Shown here piece by piece: positions 36,226-45,675 of a stretch of 63,800 nt of DNA (position 1 is the first letter of the stretch; each line of letters opens with the position of its first letter). Below the pieces are notes generated by a model that had not been told where the DNA came from, made no database searches, and was given only the letters and a program-made list of their open reading frames with translations. This DNA comes from Planctomycetota bacterium (GTDB lineage: Bacteria; Planctomycetota; Planctomycetia; Pirellulales; Pirellulaceae). The stretch spans positions 1-63,800 of the forward strand of contig JAJDEH010000448.1 in NCBI GenBank assembly GCA_029259935.1. The letters run 5' to 3'. A program made the position numbers and the translations under genes.

Positions 36226-37194
36226 GACACTCCCTTAAAAGACGATATCGCACCGAGTTACACACAGATCCGCGAACTGGCCCGGCCACTTCGCGAGGAA
36301 AAAACGATTGCAATTTCCGCAACCATTCATCCACTGCTAGACGGAGCATCCATAGCGGCGTCTGCTGCCCACAGGCCTTCGCATTAGATCTCAACTGCCC
36401 AAACAAGATCGCGTCGCGCCTAGCGAACGCGATAGAGGTGAGTGGACAACAGGCGTCACCCCACGATCACCTCATCCCGCCATTATACAAAATCCACAAC
36501 AATCGTGTTGGAGTATTTTCGCAACCCAACCACGGACGAGTGCGTCGTCAAGTAGTGAAGACATCTGAGTAGCGTAGGCCGGACCGAGAAGCGAAGCGAC
36601 GATGTTCCGGCATCCACGAATTCAGGGAACACTGGCGGAAAGATTGACAGCAGTGTGTGTCAAATACCTAAATTCTCAATCCCCACGGCTTCTCGGTGTT
36701 TTAGATTACGAGACGAGTTTTCCGGAGTCGTCAACTCAAGTCCTTGGTAGTCTTCGGGAAGCGGCGACGGAATACCGAAGAACCAACGTTTTCCGGCGAT
36801 GAACCTCATGGCGCGAATCTGCTAAGCCGATTGCCAAGCGGGGGGTACTCGTGCCTGATTTCTGCGCGCATTGGGGGATGCCACTCCTGCATTCTGGGGA
36901 CGAACTGAAAGTGCATGGATCACTGTGATCGCCGCGTTTTGAGCCGCTCCGAGAAAGCGACACATTCACTTGAATTTTGCCGGTCTAGACGCCTAGAGGC
37001 TGGGCCGTCGACCAGAAAACTGTGCCGGCCAGTTTTCCGCCATTTCAGCGAGCAAACTCGGTCGAGCAGCCGGGGCTGAGAACAGAAGTTGGCAATTCAA
37101 CCTTTGTGTAGGGAAGATGTGTTCATCGCATGTCTCGTTCTGTGCAACGGTTTTCGCGTTTCTTCTGCTGTTTGCTGTGGAGGTCTGCCGGAAC
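36226..37194. other. intergenic stretch without convincing gene
   Basis: About 970 bases. It contains a copy of the dispersed REP-like element (36574-36639) and, near 36840-36930, short frames (for example VPDFCAHWGMPLLHSGDEL) that might be coding remnants but match nothing I recognise. No RNA gene was seen. Confidence 0.6.
36574..36639 (+). repeat. dispersed REP-like repeat, copy B (half element)
   Basis: Begins GTAGGCCGGACCGAGAAGCG and ends in the ATTCAGGGAACACTGGCGGA block shared with copy C at 46643-46730. It lacks the second, inverted arm that copy A has. Confidence 0.8.
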
Positions 37195-37614
37195 ATGCTG
37201 GACAACGATACGCCGCAGAAGCAAGCCCCTTGGCAGCAATCGGTTTACGATCAGCTCCATCGTCTCGCGGAACGCGCCCTCGGGCGGGAAGCTCCCGGCC
37301 ATTCGCTGCAACCCACGTTGCTCGTCAACGATGCCTACCTATATCTGCTCAAACAGCGGCACATCGACCCAGCCGAGCGCTCCCAGGTGATTGCGGCAGG
37401 TGCCAATTTCATTCGACGGCTGTTGGTCGACTACGCACGGCGGCGGCAGGCGAAAAAACGGGGTGGCAAAGTTGGTCGGGGAATTCCGTTGCACATTTCA
37501 GTCGCCGATGACGCCAATACTCTTGATGTCGTGGAACTTCGTGCGTGTGGATGCCTACAGTGCGAATGCCCAATTCGTGCGTACTGCGAAAAATGCGAAT
37601 GGCAATTTCACTGA
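37195..37614 (+). pseudogene. truncated ECF sigma factor (Sig70 X6-type)
   Basis: The frame from ATG 37195 (GGAGG upstream) gives the first part of this sigma group: VYDQLHRLAERALGREAPGH, LQPTLLVNDAYLYLL, then FIRRLLVDYARRRQAKKRGG. Region 4, needed for -35 recognition, is absent: after PLHISVADDANTLDVVE the sequence becomes Cys-rich and unrelated (CGCLQCECPIRAYCEKC) and stops. The gene is therefore probably a dead remnant, or a region-2-only protein. It lies next to the repeat-bearing stretch. Confidence 0.6.
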
Positions 37615-37673
37615 GGTTGGCGGCAAGGAGTCGTTTAATTCTCTTCATAAATACTGGGGTTCCTCGAATTCTT

Positions 37674-37982
37674 TCACGAACGACGTTGTCGTTCGATTCT
37701 TCGTTCCACCGCGCGACCGGCCCTGTCCACCGCCTGGGCAACGCTCGAGCGAATATCCTCCGCATGGACTTCAATCTCAATCTCTCCGGTAGGGACTAAC
37801 TTCACGGAAACCTTGCACCAACTATCGCAGCCACCCGACGGACGATCCGCGCGGTCCACGCACAGCGAAATCCGCTTGATTCGTGGGCTGAACCGAGTGA
37901 AAACGAAACGCAGACGCCGTTCGATGTACTCGCGCATCGCGTCGTCGAGTTCCACGTTCACGCTGTCAATCGTCATCTGCAT
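37674..37982 (-). CDS. ribosome-associated hibernation factor (HPF/RaiA family), short
   Basis: 102 residues. N-terminal beta strand MQMTIDSVNVELDDAMREYI, then FTRFSPRIKRISLCVDRADR and a basic helix SSVAQAVDRAGRAVERRIE, the layout of the HPF/YfiA ribosome-binding domain. There is no long C-terminal dimerisation domain. It would park ribosomes in stress. It is directly downstream of the anion-transporter gene on the same strand, 83 bases apart. Confidence 0.85.
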   Translation of the reverse strand: MQMTIDSVNVELDDAMREYIERRLRFVFTRFSPRIKRISLCVDRADRPSGGCDSWCKVSVKLVPTGEIEIEVHAEDIRSSVAQAVDRAGRAVERRIERQRRS

Positions 37983-38065
37983 GTCATCGTTCGCTTTAGC
38001 GGATCACAACCGGTTTGTTCGGTGCAGCCGCTCACACCAGGCTTGTATTAACCAGGGTTCAACGT

Positions 38066-40102
38066 TCATACCCAATGTGTTTCTTCCTCTTCGGGTTCTT
38101 CCTCAGAATCCAGCGCGGCGAGGTGTTCCGACGCGAAGAACCGTCCAGCGATGAAGCGGATCGGGACCAACACGGCAATGAATAGCGGAAACAACAGACC
38201 GAGGACGCTCGTCTTTACAATCCATAGAACTGCCAAACAGACAAGTTGCAGCAACGTGAATTTGTGGATGGTCCACTGCGGGACTCTGCGGATGTAATGA
38301 GTCGTGGGATAAAGCGAGGAGTCCATGAACCACAGTTTCAGACGATCGAAAAACTGGTTTCCTGACATAGACACCACGCCCATGTAGAGAAACAGTCCGT
38401 ACAGGACGGCCATGGGAACGACGCGCAGCAATGGCAGCAGCACTAAAGACACGCCGATCAATAAGTGAATCGCGAGCGGCGTGATACGGTTTTCGCGGAC
38501 GTGTATCACACGTTCTCGTGTCTCACCATTCTTGGACACGACGTCCTCGACAGTCGCTAAACTCCGAACATGATTTAGCGAACGTACCGTGGCCGCCACC
38601 AACCAGGGCAATCCGACTAGCGAGCACGCGCCTATCAACAGGCCGACGGTTCCGAGGTCGAGGTGATACGCTTCACCCTTCTGAAGCTTGTGGTCTGGAC
38701 TATTGATGAGCCGGGCGGTGATGTTTTGGTCGAGAAATACGAGCACGGCGAGCAGAGCGGCGGGTACGACAGTCGCGATGCGAACCCAGATCGGCGCATC
38801 GAACGGATCAACCAACCAGGAACGTCCGCTTGTCGTACCGAACGTCTTGGGAGTTGGCAGTACGTCGAGATACACCTCGTGCAGCAACACGGCCACCAAA
38901 GCCATCGAGGCCAGCGCGATGGTGGGTCCAAAGTCTGCCAGAAATTCACGTGTCCAAGGAAACAGGTAGCGGCTGCGCCGGAATCGCGACAGGCTCATGG
39001 CGACATAAAAAGTCCCAAATGCCAGCAATAACGACAGCAGGGCGGTGTCATGATGTTGTTTGGTGTCAAGATCCGCAAAGATATGAACCAGCGCTTTAAT
39101 CGCCTCATAAATGAAAATAATTGAAATGAGCGCAGCAAAGATCTCGTCGGTGAACCGTGTAAAGTAACGCATCAGGAAACTGGCATTGGTGACCGCAAGG
39201 ACGACGAGCAACAACGCGGTCCACAACCCTACCCAGCAGTACGTTGGTAGAAACGGAATCTGCAGGTCGTTGCAGAGGCGATACAGGATGGCCGTAAACA
39301 CGAGCAGCGGACCAGTTCCACCTAAGATGATGAGGGGTTGTCCGGACAAGAGTGCGTACGCGACCCCGCAAACAGCCGACGCGACCAGCATCTCAACCGC
39401 GCCAATTTGGTTGCCAGTAAGTTCACCCATGATCCCGCCGAACGTTACCGCCGGGGCCAGACAGGCGAAGAATAAGAACAGCGTCGAGGCCAGGCACTTG
39501 TTGTGCATCCCGTCGCGAAAGTCGCTCACGTAATTCGGTAAACGGCGGCGAATATCATCCACCAACCCGCCAAATAGCCGGCGCGTAAAGGCCAGTCCTT
39601 CGCGTGCTTCTCGCTTTGGTTCGGGTACCTGCGCGGTACGCTCGTGGAAGCGGTCCAACGCGGCGAGAAAATCGAGCTGAGTGCGCGCCTCGGCCGCGTC
39701 AAAACGGAACTCGTCATCGGACATCAACCGCGCGATATTGGCCAACGAATCCAAATGCTGGACCGCTGCTCCTGTTGGGCCTAACAGCACGAAAACAAAT
39801 CGTGTTGGCACACCATCCGGCGCCCCCAGATTTATCGGATGAGACAGTCGCACAAAAACAATGGTTGGCTCGCTGAACGCGCTTAGATAAGTATGCGGTA
39901 CCGCCACCGCATTGCCGATCGCGGTAGACACCTGTTGCTCGCGTTCCAGAAGCCCCGCTTCGGCTTCGTCACGTCGCTCGGCCGGCAGCACGCCACGAGC
40001 GACAACATAATCCAGCGTTCGACGAATGATGGACGCCATGTCTCGCTCGTCGAGGTCCAAAAGAAAGGACCCTTCGATCAGTGCTTTGCGCAGAAGCTTC
40101 AT
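38066..40102 (-). CDS. SLC4-family bicarbonate/anion transporter with N-terminal PTS EIIA-like domain
   Basis: 678 residues. Residues about 5-150 are a PTS EIIA (mannitol/fructose-type) domain: AIGNAVAVPHTYL holds the usual phospho-histidine position (H70), followed by RFVFVLLGPTGAAVQHLDSL. From about residue 170 it is the SLC4/HCO3-transporter fold (RRLPNYVSDFRDGMHNKCLA, LLSGQPLIILGGTGPLLVF, YEAIKALVHIFADLD, MGVVSMSGNQFFDRLKLWF) with some 12 membrane segments, and the tail is acidic. The eukaryotic band-3 cytoplasmic domain is itself EIIA-like in fold. It precedes the HPF gene and faces nhaR. Confidence 0.9.
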   Translation of the reverse strand: MKLLRKALIEGSFLLDLDERDMASIIRRTLDYVVARGVLPAERRDEAEAGLLEREQQVSTAIGNAVAVPHTYLSAFSEPTIVFVRLSHPINLGAPDGVPTRFVFVLLGPTGAAVQHLDSLANIARLMSDDEFRFDAAEARTQLDFLAALDRFHERTAQVPEPKREAREGLAFTRRLFGGLVDDIRRRLPNYVSDFRDGMHNKCLASTLFLFFACLAPAVTFGGIMGELTGNQIGAVEMLVASAVCGVAYALLSGQPLIILGGTGPLLVFTAILYRLCNDLQIPFLPTYCWVGLWTALLLVVLAVTNASFLMRYFTRFTDEIFAALISIIFIYEAIKALVHIFADLDTKQHHDTALLSLLLAFGTFYVAMSLSRFRRSRYLFPWTREFLADFGPTIALASMALVAVLLHEVYLDVLPTPKTFGTTSGRSWLVDPFDAPIWVRIATVVPAALLAVLVFLDQNITARLINSPDHKLQKGEAYHLDLGTVGLLIGACSLVGLPWLVAATVRSLNHVRSLATVEDVVSKNGETRERVIHVRENRITPLAIHLLIGVSLVLLPLLRVVPMAVLYGLFLYMGVVSMSGNQFFDRLKLWFMDSSLYPTTHYIRRVPQWTIHKFTLLQLVCLAVLWIVKTSVLGLLFPLFIAVLVPIRFIAGRFFASEHLAALDSEEEPEEEETHWV

Positions 40103-40107
40103 ACATC

Positions 40108-40121
40108 ACCTCAATTGAGGT
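40108..40121. promoter_or_regulatory. 14-bp palindrome at the anion-transporter ribosome site
   Basis: ACCTCAATTGAGGT is a perfect palindrome just upstream of the transporter ATG; its GAGGTG on the coding strand serves as the ribosome binding site. It could form a hairpin or bind a dimeric regulator. Confidence 0.45.
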
Positions 40122-40480
40122 CCATCCGCTTCCTTCTCAACCGGTGCCTCGGACTCGGTCAATTCAAACAGCCCAATGTTGAGTGTGGCACACGGAAAAA
40201 AGGCTACGACGAAAAGAACAGAAAAGTGAAACCCGACGCGAGCGGAAAACACCATGCGCGGCAAAAGGCATTTTACCTGATATAGTGGGCGTTTCGTTGC
40301 TCATCTTCTTGCCAGCGAGGTCAGTTGGTCGCCGTCGCGCAGCGTGCTGTTTCGGTGTGAACAGGTCAGTTTCACCGCAGCATCGCCTCTCGCCGTCGGG
40401 GCGGATCAGCCATGTGCCGTCATTTATACGGCCAAAGGCTTGACTTAGATAGAAAGATTTTCGGGCATTGACCATGAGGT

Positions 40481-40490
40481 AATATCTACG
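40481..40490 (+). promoter_or_regulatory. AATATCTACG word upstream of nhaR
   Basis: This 10-base word ends 13 bases before the nhaR start and recurs at 43344-43353 in the kefB/usp divergent region, where a related ATTATCTGCG lies 22 bases on. It could be a target of the LysR-family regulator, since such regulators often repress their own gene. Confidence 0.4.
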
Positions 40491-40503
40491 TATTCTCTGT
40501 GGC

Positions 40504-41403
40504 ATGGACTGGCTCAATTACCACCACCTCTTTTACTTCTGGCTGGTCGCTCGCGAAGGCAGCATTGCGCGGGCTGCTGAGCAGTTGCATTTGTCTCACC
40601 CCACCATCAGCAAACAACTGCACCAGCTCGAAGCGTCTTTCGAGGACAAGCTGTTTGCCCGCGTCGGTCGGAATCTGGTGCTGACGGAATTCGGCCAAAC
40701 GGTGTTTCGCTATGCAGAAGAGATTTTCTTAGTCGGTCGCGAGCTGCAAGACGCCGTAAAAGGCAGACCTGCTGGTCGGCCACTGAAGTTCGAAGTCGGT
40801 ATTCCTGAGGTGATACCCAAACTGATCGCTCACCGGCTGCTTGAGCCGGCATTCCGGCTGGGTGAGGCGGTGCATGTCGTCTGCCGCGAGGGGAAGCACG
40901 AGGAGTTGCTCGCCGAACTCGCCGTACATCGGTTGGACATCGTTTTTTCCGACGCTCCCGTCAGTCCGACCGCTAGTGTGCGTGCATTCAACCACTTGCT
41001 TGGCGAGTGTGGTTTGTCGTTTTTCGGAACCACAGAACTCGCCTCGAAATATCGACGAAAGTTTCCGGCGTCGCTTGACGGGGCGCCTATGTTGGTGCCC
41101 ACAGAGAAGACGGCCGTTCGTCGTGATCTTGAGCAGTGGTTTTACGCCGAAGACATCCGGCCCAGAATTGTCGGTGAGTTTGAGGATACGGCATTGATGA
41201 AAGTCTTCGGCCAGGACGGCATTGGGTTGTTTCCGGCACCAACCGTGATCGAAAAAGAGGTTTGTCGCCAGTACAAGGTTCGCGTGGCCGGTCGCACTGA
41301 TGCCGTGCGCGAGCGCTACTACGCGATTTCCGTGGAACGCCGGTTAAAGCACCCCGCCGTCCTCGCCATCTGCGCGGCCGCTCGCGAGAAGGTCTTTGTG
41401 TAG
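40504..41403 (+). CDS. nhaR: LysR-family regulator, NhaR type
   Basis: 299 residues. The start reads MDWLNYHHLFYFWLVAREGS, the NhaR opening, with helix-turn-helix IARAAEQLHLSHPTISKQLH. The effector domain has GRPLKFEVGIPEVIPKLIA and IGLFPAPTVIEKEV. In enterobacteria NhaR activates Na+/H+ antiporter genes in response to sodium and pH. Here the convergent neighbour is a KefB/YbaL-type cation:proton antiporter and the divergent one an anion transporter, so control of ion and pH balance is likely. Confidence 0.93.
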   Translation: MDWLNYHHLFYFWLVAREGSIARAAEQLHLSHPTISKQLHQLEASFEDKLFARVGRNLVLTEFGQTVFRYAEEIFLVGRELQDAVKGRPAGRPLKFEVGIPEVIPKLIAHRLLEPAFRLGEAVHVVCREGKHEELLAELAVHRLDIVFSDAPVSPTASVRAFNHLLGECGLSFFGTTELASKYRRKFPASLDGAPMLVPTEKTAVRRDLEQWFYAEDIRPRIVGEFEDTALMKVFGQDGIGLFPAPTVIEKEVCRQYKVRVAGRTDAVRERYYAISVERRLKHPAVLAICAAAREKVFV

Positions 41404-41461
41404 ACGAAAAGAGCGTACCGTGGCACTGAACAAACTCGACCCGGTCCTCTGCTGGTATGCC

Positions 41462-43225
41462 TCAGTCCGTCATGTTGTCGGGTCTACCAACAAGCTTGCG
41501 AACTTGCGCGGCAAGGCGGCGACCAAGCTGGTCCTCTTCGTCCACGACTTCATGTGCTCCGGCGATGAGCAACTCCCAGTGCAGCACGTGGTAGCGGCAG
41601 CGGGCCACGACATACGCATCCGGCGCGAGATCACGGATCAGGTTAATCAAGTGCCGTGTCGTGGCGTGGTCTGGCACGGTGACGACGACCGCGCGAGCCT
41701 GGTGGATGCCCGCGTGTTCCAGAATCTCTCGCTGTGTCGCGTCGCCCCGGTGGGCTTTCAGACCGTATCGTTGTGCAGTTGCGATATTGTCGGGGTTGAG
41801 ATCGACCGTCACCATCTGTTCCTGGTGCGAGTCCATCAGACCTTCGGCAACGCGCTGGCCAGCCGGGCCGAAACCAACGATCAGGATCAAGCCAGTATCG
41901 CCCGCCTCACGAACATCCACATCTCCGGCAACTGTTTTCGCTGCGCCATCTTCGATCGCCATTGTTGCTGTTGACGAACTCGGCCAGAGTGTGCTTCGCC
42001 AGCGCCCGACCAGACGCTGGCTGGCCCAGGGTGCTGCCGCAACGAAGTAGGGAGTAGACAAAAGCGTAACGATAGTCGCCGATACCAACGCCTGAAATGT
42101 CGACGAGGTGATCAGCGCGGTTCCAGCGGCGTCGCTCTGGGCGATGGTCGCCAAGACAAAGGAGAACTCGCCGACCTGTGCCAGGCACAAGCCTGAGGCG
42201 ATCGCATAGCGCCAAGGCTGGCCGAAGCTGCGTGCCAAGAGAGCAATAATCAGCGGTTTTCCCACGATAATCGCCAAGACGATTGCCGTCACGACCAGCC
42301 AATGTCTCAAGACCCAAACAGGGTCGCCGAACATTCCGATAGAGGCAAAAAACAGGGTGACCATCAGTGTTGTCAGGGGGCGGGTGTCGGCGCGGATCTG
42401 CGTGGCGAACGGGGAAACAGCCAACAGCGCCCCCGCCGAGAACGCCCCTAAAGCCGGACTGAGCCCAATCGCATGGGTCGCCCACGCCGAGCCGGTGGCC
42501 ATGATCACAGCCAGCAAGACGGGCAAGTCACGATTCTTCCGCCAAGTCGGCAGCAACATCAAGCGAGGCGCGACGTAGTTGAACAATGCGTAGAACAAAC
42601 CAATGAGTACCGCAGCCAAGAGCAATGCCAAGGCCAGCTTTCCGATCATCAGAGCCCAGTGGCCGCCCGCGCCCATGAGGCTCACCAGCAGCATCATCGG
42701 TACGACGGCCACGTCCTGAATGAGCAGGACGCCCAGGACTGTTCGTCCGTGCTGGCTATCGATTTCCGCGCGGTCCGTCAGCAGCCGCAGCACACACGCC
42801 GTGCTGCTCATCGCGACGACCATACCGATGACCAGCGCTTCCCGACCGTCCAAGCCACACGCCATCGCCACGCCTAAACCAATGGCGGCTGTGAAAACGA
42901 CTTGCAAAACGCCAGTCTTCAGCACGATGCTGCCGAGCGTCAGCAGTCGCCGAGGTGAGAATTCCAAGCCGATGGCAAACAGCAACAGGGCTACGCCCAA
43001 TTCAGCAATGCTGAACAGCTCGGCCTGTGTGGAGACCCAACCCAGCACGTTCGGGCCGACCAGCGTACCAGCGATCAGGTAGCCGACGATGACGCTCTGA
43101 CCTAACCGTTCCGCCACGGTTCCCAGCAACAGCGCCATCGCCAGCAGAACAAGAATATCCAACAAGACACCCCAAACACCAAGCGGCGCGGCGTCGAACA
43201 GGATTGGTAGTGCGTCAAGAAACAT
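41462..43225 (-). CDS. CPA2-type cation:proton antiporter with RCK domain (KefB/YbaL-like)
   Basis: 587 residues from ATG 43225; a GTG 81 bases upstream is also in frame and gives 614 residues. About 12 membrane segments (WGVLLDILVLLAMALLLGTV, VGYLIAGTLVGPNVLGWVST, GIGLEFSPRRLL-type region) form the CPA2 transporter domain. An Ala/Ser linker leads to an RCK/TrkA-N domain starting LILIVGFGPAGQRVAEGL with NAD-binding GxGxxG-like spacing. It exports K+ or Na+ in exchange for protons. It converges with nhaR and diverges from a universal stress protein gene. Confidence 0.93.
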   Translation of the reverse strand: MFLDALPILFDAAPLGVWGVLLDILVLLAMALLLGTVAERLGQSVIVGYLIAGTLVGPNVLGWVSTQAELFSIAELGVALLLFAIGLEFSPRRLLTLGSIVLKTGVLQVVFTAAIGLGVAMACGLDGREALVIGMVVAMSSTACVLRLLTDRAEIDSQHGRTVLGVLLIQDVAVVPMMLLVSLMGAGGHWALMIGKLALALLLAAVLIGLFYALFNYVAPRLMLLPTWRKNRDLPVLLAVIMATGSAWATHAIGLSPALGAFSAGALLAVSPFATQIRADTRPLTTLMVTLFFASIGMFGDPVWVLRHWLVVTAIVLAIIVGKPLIIALLARSFGQPWRYAIASGLCLAQVGEFSFVLATIAQSDAAGTALITSSTFQALVSATIVTLLSTPYFVAAAPWASQRLVGRWRSTLWPSSSTATMAIEDGAAKTVAGDVDVREAGDTGLILIVGFGPAGQRVAEGLMDSHQEQMVTVDLNPDNIATAQRYGLKAHRGDATQREILEHAGIHQARAVVVTVPDHATTRHLINLIRDLAPDAYVVARCRYHVLHWELLIAGAHEVVDEEDQLGRRLAAQVRKLVGRPDNMTD

Positions 43226-43343
43226 GCGAAGATCGTTGTTGGCGTCCACTTGTTTGAATCTGCCGGGGCAGGCTCGATCGTATTCATTCTGGCTGATCGC
43301 ATACACAACTGACAGCCAGATAATTGTGCGGCGTTCCTTAGGG

Positions 43344-43375
43344 AATATCTACGGGTGATTGCAGGATTATCTGCG
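43344..43375. promoter_or_regulatory. paired AATATCTACG/ATTATCTGCG words in kefB-usp divergent region
   Basis: AATATCTACG (43344-43353) is identical to the word ahead of nhaR, and ATTATCTGCG (43366-43375) is two mismatches away, with starts 22 bases (two helical turns) apart. The location between the antiporter and the stress-protein genes suits a regulator of both. Confidence 0.45.
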
Positions 43376-43486
43376 TTTCTAACAGTCGTGTTGAGCTGTA
43401 TTATTGATTAGACGGCTAGCGCGGCACTTGTCGTTTGGCGCGCCGTTAAGCTGGCTGTCGTAGTTGTGACGCGAAAGGACGCACCG

Positions 43487-44347
43487 ATGGACATGTTGCG
43501 ACGCATTCTGGTAACGACGGATTTCTCCGTCAACGCCCGCAAGGCATACGCCTGCGCGGCGAGTCTTGCCGAGAAGTCGAGTCTTGCCGAGAAGTTACGA
43601 GCTGGGATCTACCTAGTCCACTTCGCCCACCGGCGAGTACCCATGTTTTCCGGCATGTCTCAGGAGACCTACGTCGAAGAACTCCGCAAGGCGCTCGACG
43701 AAGAGGGGCGATGGGACGGCTTTAGCGACATAAACGTCGAGACGCACTTGATCCAGCATTCGCATCTTCCAGAAGCGCTCTGTTCTTTTGAACGTGAGGC
43801 CAAGATCGACCTCGCGATCACGTCCACCCATGGACGAACAGGATTGCAACATTTCGTGTTCGGCAGCTTCGCGGAGCGGATTCTTCGCAACTCGTCCGTG
43901 CCCGTACTCGTACCGCGACAGCGAAAGGGCGGAGCGGCGATTGGTGAACCGAAACTTGGGCTGGTACCATTCGACTTTTCGGATGCGGCTTTGGGAACGT
44001 TTCCGACTGTGCGGTTTCTCGCAACCCATTACCGCTACGCCTTCAGGTGGAAGGCCATCGCGGGCCGAACAGAATCTACTGAGCAGTATTTCACCGCGCT
44101 AAAGCAGAGTGAATTGGCCGATATCGACGTCGTACTCCATACTTGCCAAGGCGTCCCTGCCGCGGAGATCGTTCATCGGGCGCGCGACATGGACGCTGTT
44201 TTGATCGTCATTGGCACGCACGGAACGTTAGGCAGCGTGGCTCAAAATGTAACTCGCGAGGTGCATTGTTCCGTGCTGACGGTGCCACGACAGATCGATG
44301 ACAAGAATTCGGAATTTGGCTCACCAAAGGAAGTGATTCACTCGTAA
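43487..44347 (+). CDS. universal stress protein, two UspA domains
   Basis: 286 residues from ATG 43487 (AAGGAC upstream). Domain 1 starts MLRRILVTTDFSVNARKAYA and ends with ITSTHGRTGLQHFVFGSFAE, including the ATP-site GxxG region and SVPVLVPRQ. Domain 2 begins LGLVPFDFSDAALGTFPTVR with GTHGTLGSVAQNVTREVHCS. Such proteins bind ATP or small ligands during stress and starvation. It is first in a unit with a BON protein and another UspA protein. Confidence 0.93.
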   Translation: MDMLRRILVTTDFSVNARKAYACAASLAEKSSLAEKLRAGIYLVHFAHRRVPMFSGMSQETYVEELRKALDEEGRWDGFSDINVETHLIQHSHLPEALCSFEREAKIDLAITSTHGRTGLQHFVFGSFAERILRNSSVPVLVPRQRKGGAAIGEPKLGLVPFDFSDAALGTFPTVRFLATHYRYAFRWKAIAGRTESTEQYFTALKQSELADIDVVLHTCQGVPAAEIVHRARDMDAVLIVIGTHGTLGSVAQNVTREVHCSVLTVPRQIDDKNSEFGSPKEVIHS

Positions 44348-44386
44348 GAGAGGAGATAGAAAACGAAATCACCGGGGGATGAAGCC

Positions 44387-44686
44387 ATGCAACAACGCCT
44401 AAACACTACCGACCAATCCGCCGTCGCTGGCGAAAATCAGCTAGACGTTTCCATTGAAGATTTCATCAACCAGCGATTGACGGAACAATGTTCGTATCGA
44501 TTCTATTTCAAGGACGTTACCTATCACTACGGCCATGGAAAACTAACCTTGAGGGGTCGGCTACCGAGCTTCTACCTCGAACAGGTACTGCAAACGCTAT
44601 TGCGCGACATTGAAGGAGTCGACTTAATTGATAACCAAGTGGATGTGATCAGCTCGACTGGCTTGAGCAGCACTGGTGGAAAATAA
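44387..44686 (+). CDS. BON-domain-like small protein
   Basis: 99 residues, no signal peptide. IEDFINQRLTEQCSYRFYFK, then VTYHYGHGKLTLRGRLPSFY and VLQTLLRDIEGVDLIDNQVDV match the BON pattern (helix, strand with G, helix, and a final DNxV). BON domains bind phospholipid or assemble envelope proteins; here it sits between two universal stress proteins. Confidence 0.8.
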   Translation: MQQRLNTTDQSAVAGENQLDVSIEDFINQRLTEQCSYRFYFKDVTYHYGHGKLTLRGRLPSFYLEQVLQTLLRDIEGVDLIDNQVDVISSTGLSSTGGK

Positions 44687-44710
44687 CGAACTGTTGGCGA
44701 GGACACAAAT

Positions 44711-45664
44711 ATGAAACGCTTTACGAACATTTTGGTCGGAGTCGATCTCGCGCAAGGCGAGGCCCTAGTCTCAGAGAACGTCGTACCACCCGCGGAAGAA
44801 GCTATCGCGCAGGCCTTGTGGTTGGCAAAGACCAATTCCGCCCGATTGTTCTTTTTTCACGCTCTTCCTTCTGCTGCAATAAATCTCGACGCCGAAACCC
44901 AAATGCTGCTTGAGGAAGATCACGGCAAGCGTACGGTCATGGATCATGCCAGCGAAGTCGTTGCAAAAATAGCCGAAAGGGCCCGCAAGGAAGGTCTCGC
45001 TGCCGAAAGCCTAGTTGTCCATGGGAAGAGCTGGGTCGAAATGATCCGACAAGTGCTGCAGGAGAATCACGATCTGGTAATCGTCGGCACTCGACATCTC
45101 GGTCCCGTGAAGAGCTTCTTAATGGGAAGCACCGGAATCAAGCTGCTGCGAAAATGCCCTTGCCCGGTCTGGGTCACACAACCGCAGCAAGAGCGACGAA
45201 ACGCCTCAATCCTGGTGGCTCACGACCTGCGCCCGGTTGGCGATCTGGCGATGGAGCTTGGTTGTTCGATGGCCCAGCTTCACGACGCGCAGCTCCACGT
45301 GCTGCACGCGGCGGAGTACCCGGAATTCGACTACATGTTTCCGGCACGCATTACGGCAGAGAAGGTTGCCCGCTACCATCGGGATGCCAAACAACACATC
45401 GCAACACAATTAGCAAAATTCGAATTGGCCCAGCCCGTTCAAGTTCACATTGTCACGGAGTCGCCAGACTTTGCGATTCTGAAGCACATCGAACGACATT
45501 CCATCGAGTTGCTGTTGATGGGGACCGTCGCCCGTGTGGGGATTCCGGGTTTCATCACTGGTAATACGGCGGAACGGTTGTTGCCGCAAATTCCTTGCTC
45601 GGTGCTGGCCGTGAAACCGGCGGGATTCAAGTCGCCGGTTACGCTTGGTGAAGAATTCGCCTGA
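44711..45664 (+). CDS. universal stress protein, two UspA domains
   Basis: 317 residues. [20 protein letters not shown] opens domain 1, which has [20 protein letters not shown] then [20 protein letters not shown] and [11 protein letters not shown]. Domain 2 starts [20 protein letters not shown] and ends [20 protein letters not shown] then [13 protein letters not shown]. It follows the BON gene by 24 bases and is followed, 11 bases on, by a truncated lactate dehydrogenase frame. Confidence 0.93.
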   Translation: MKRFTNILVGVDLAQGEALVSENVVPPAEEAIAQALWLAKTNSARLFFFHALPSAAINLDAETQMLLEEDHGKRTVMDHASEVVAKIAERARKEGLAAESLVVHGKSWVEMIRQVLQENHDLVIVGTRHLGPVKSFLMGSTGIKLLRKCPCPVWVTQPQQERRNASILVAHDLRPVGDLAMELGCSMAQLHDAQLHVLHAAEYPEFDYMFPARITAEKVARYHRDAKQHIATQLAKFELAQPVQVHIVTESPDFAILKHIERHSIELLLMGTVARVGIPGFITGNTAERLLPQIPCSVLAVKPAGFKSPVTLGEEFA

Positions 45665-45675
45665 TCCGGCAAGAT

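Noticed and set aside
36109..36480. molybdopterin/tungsten riboswitch upstream of the oxidoreductase
   Set aside because: I could not trace a conserved structure there; the small ORF is the only feature supported.
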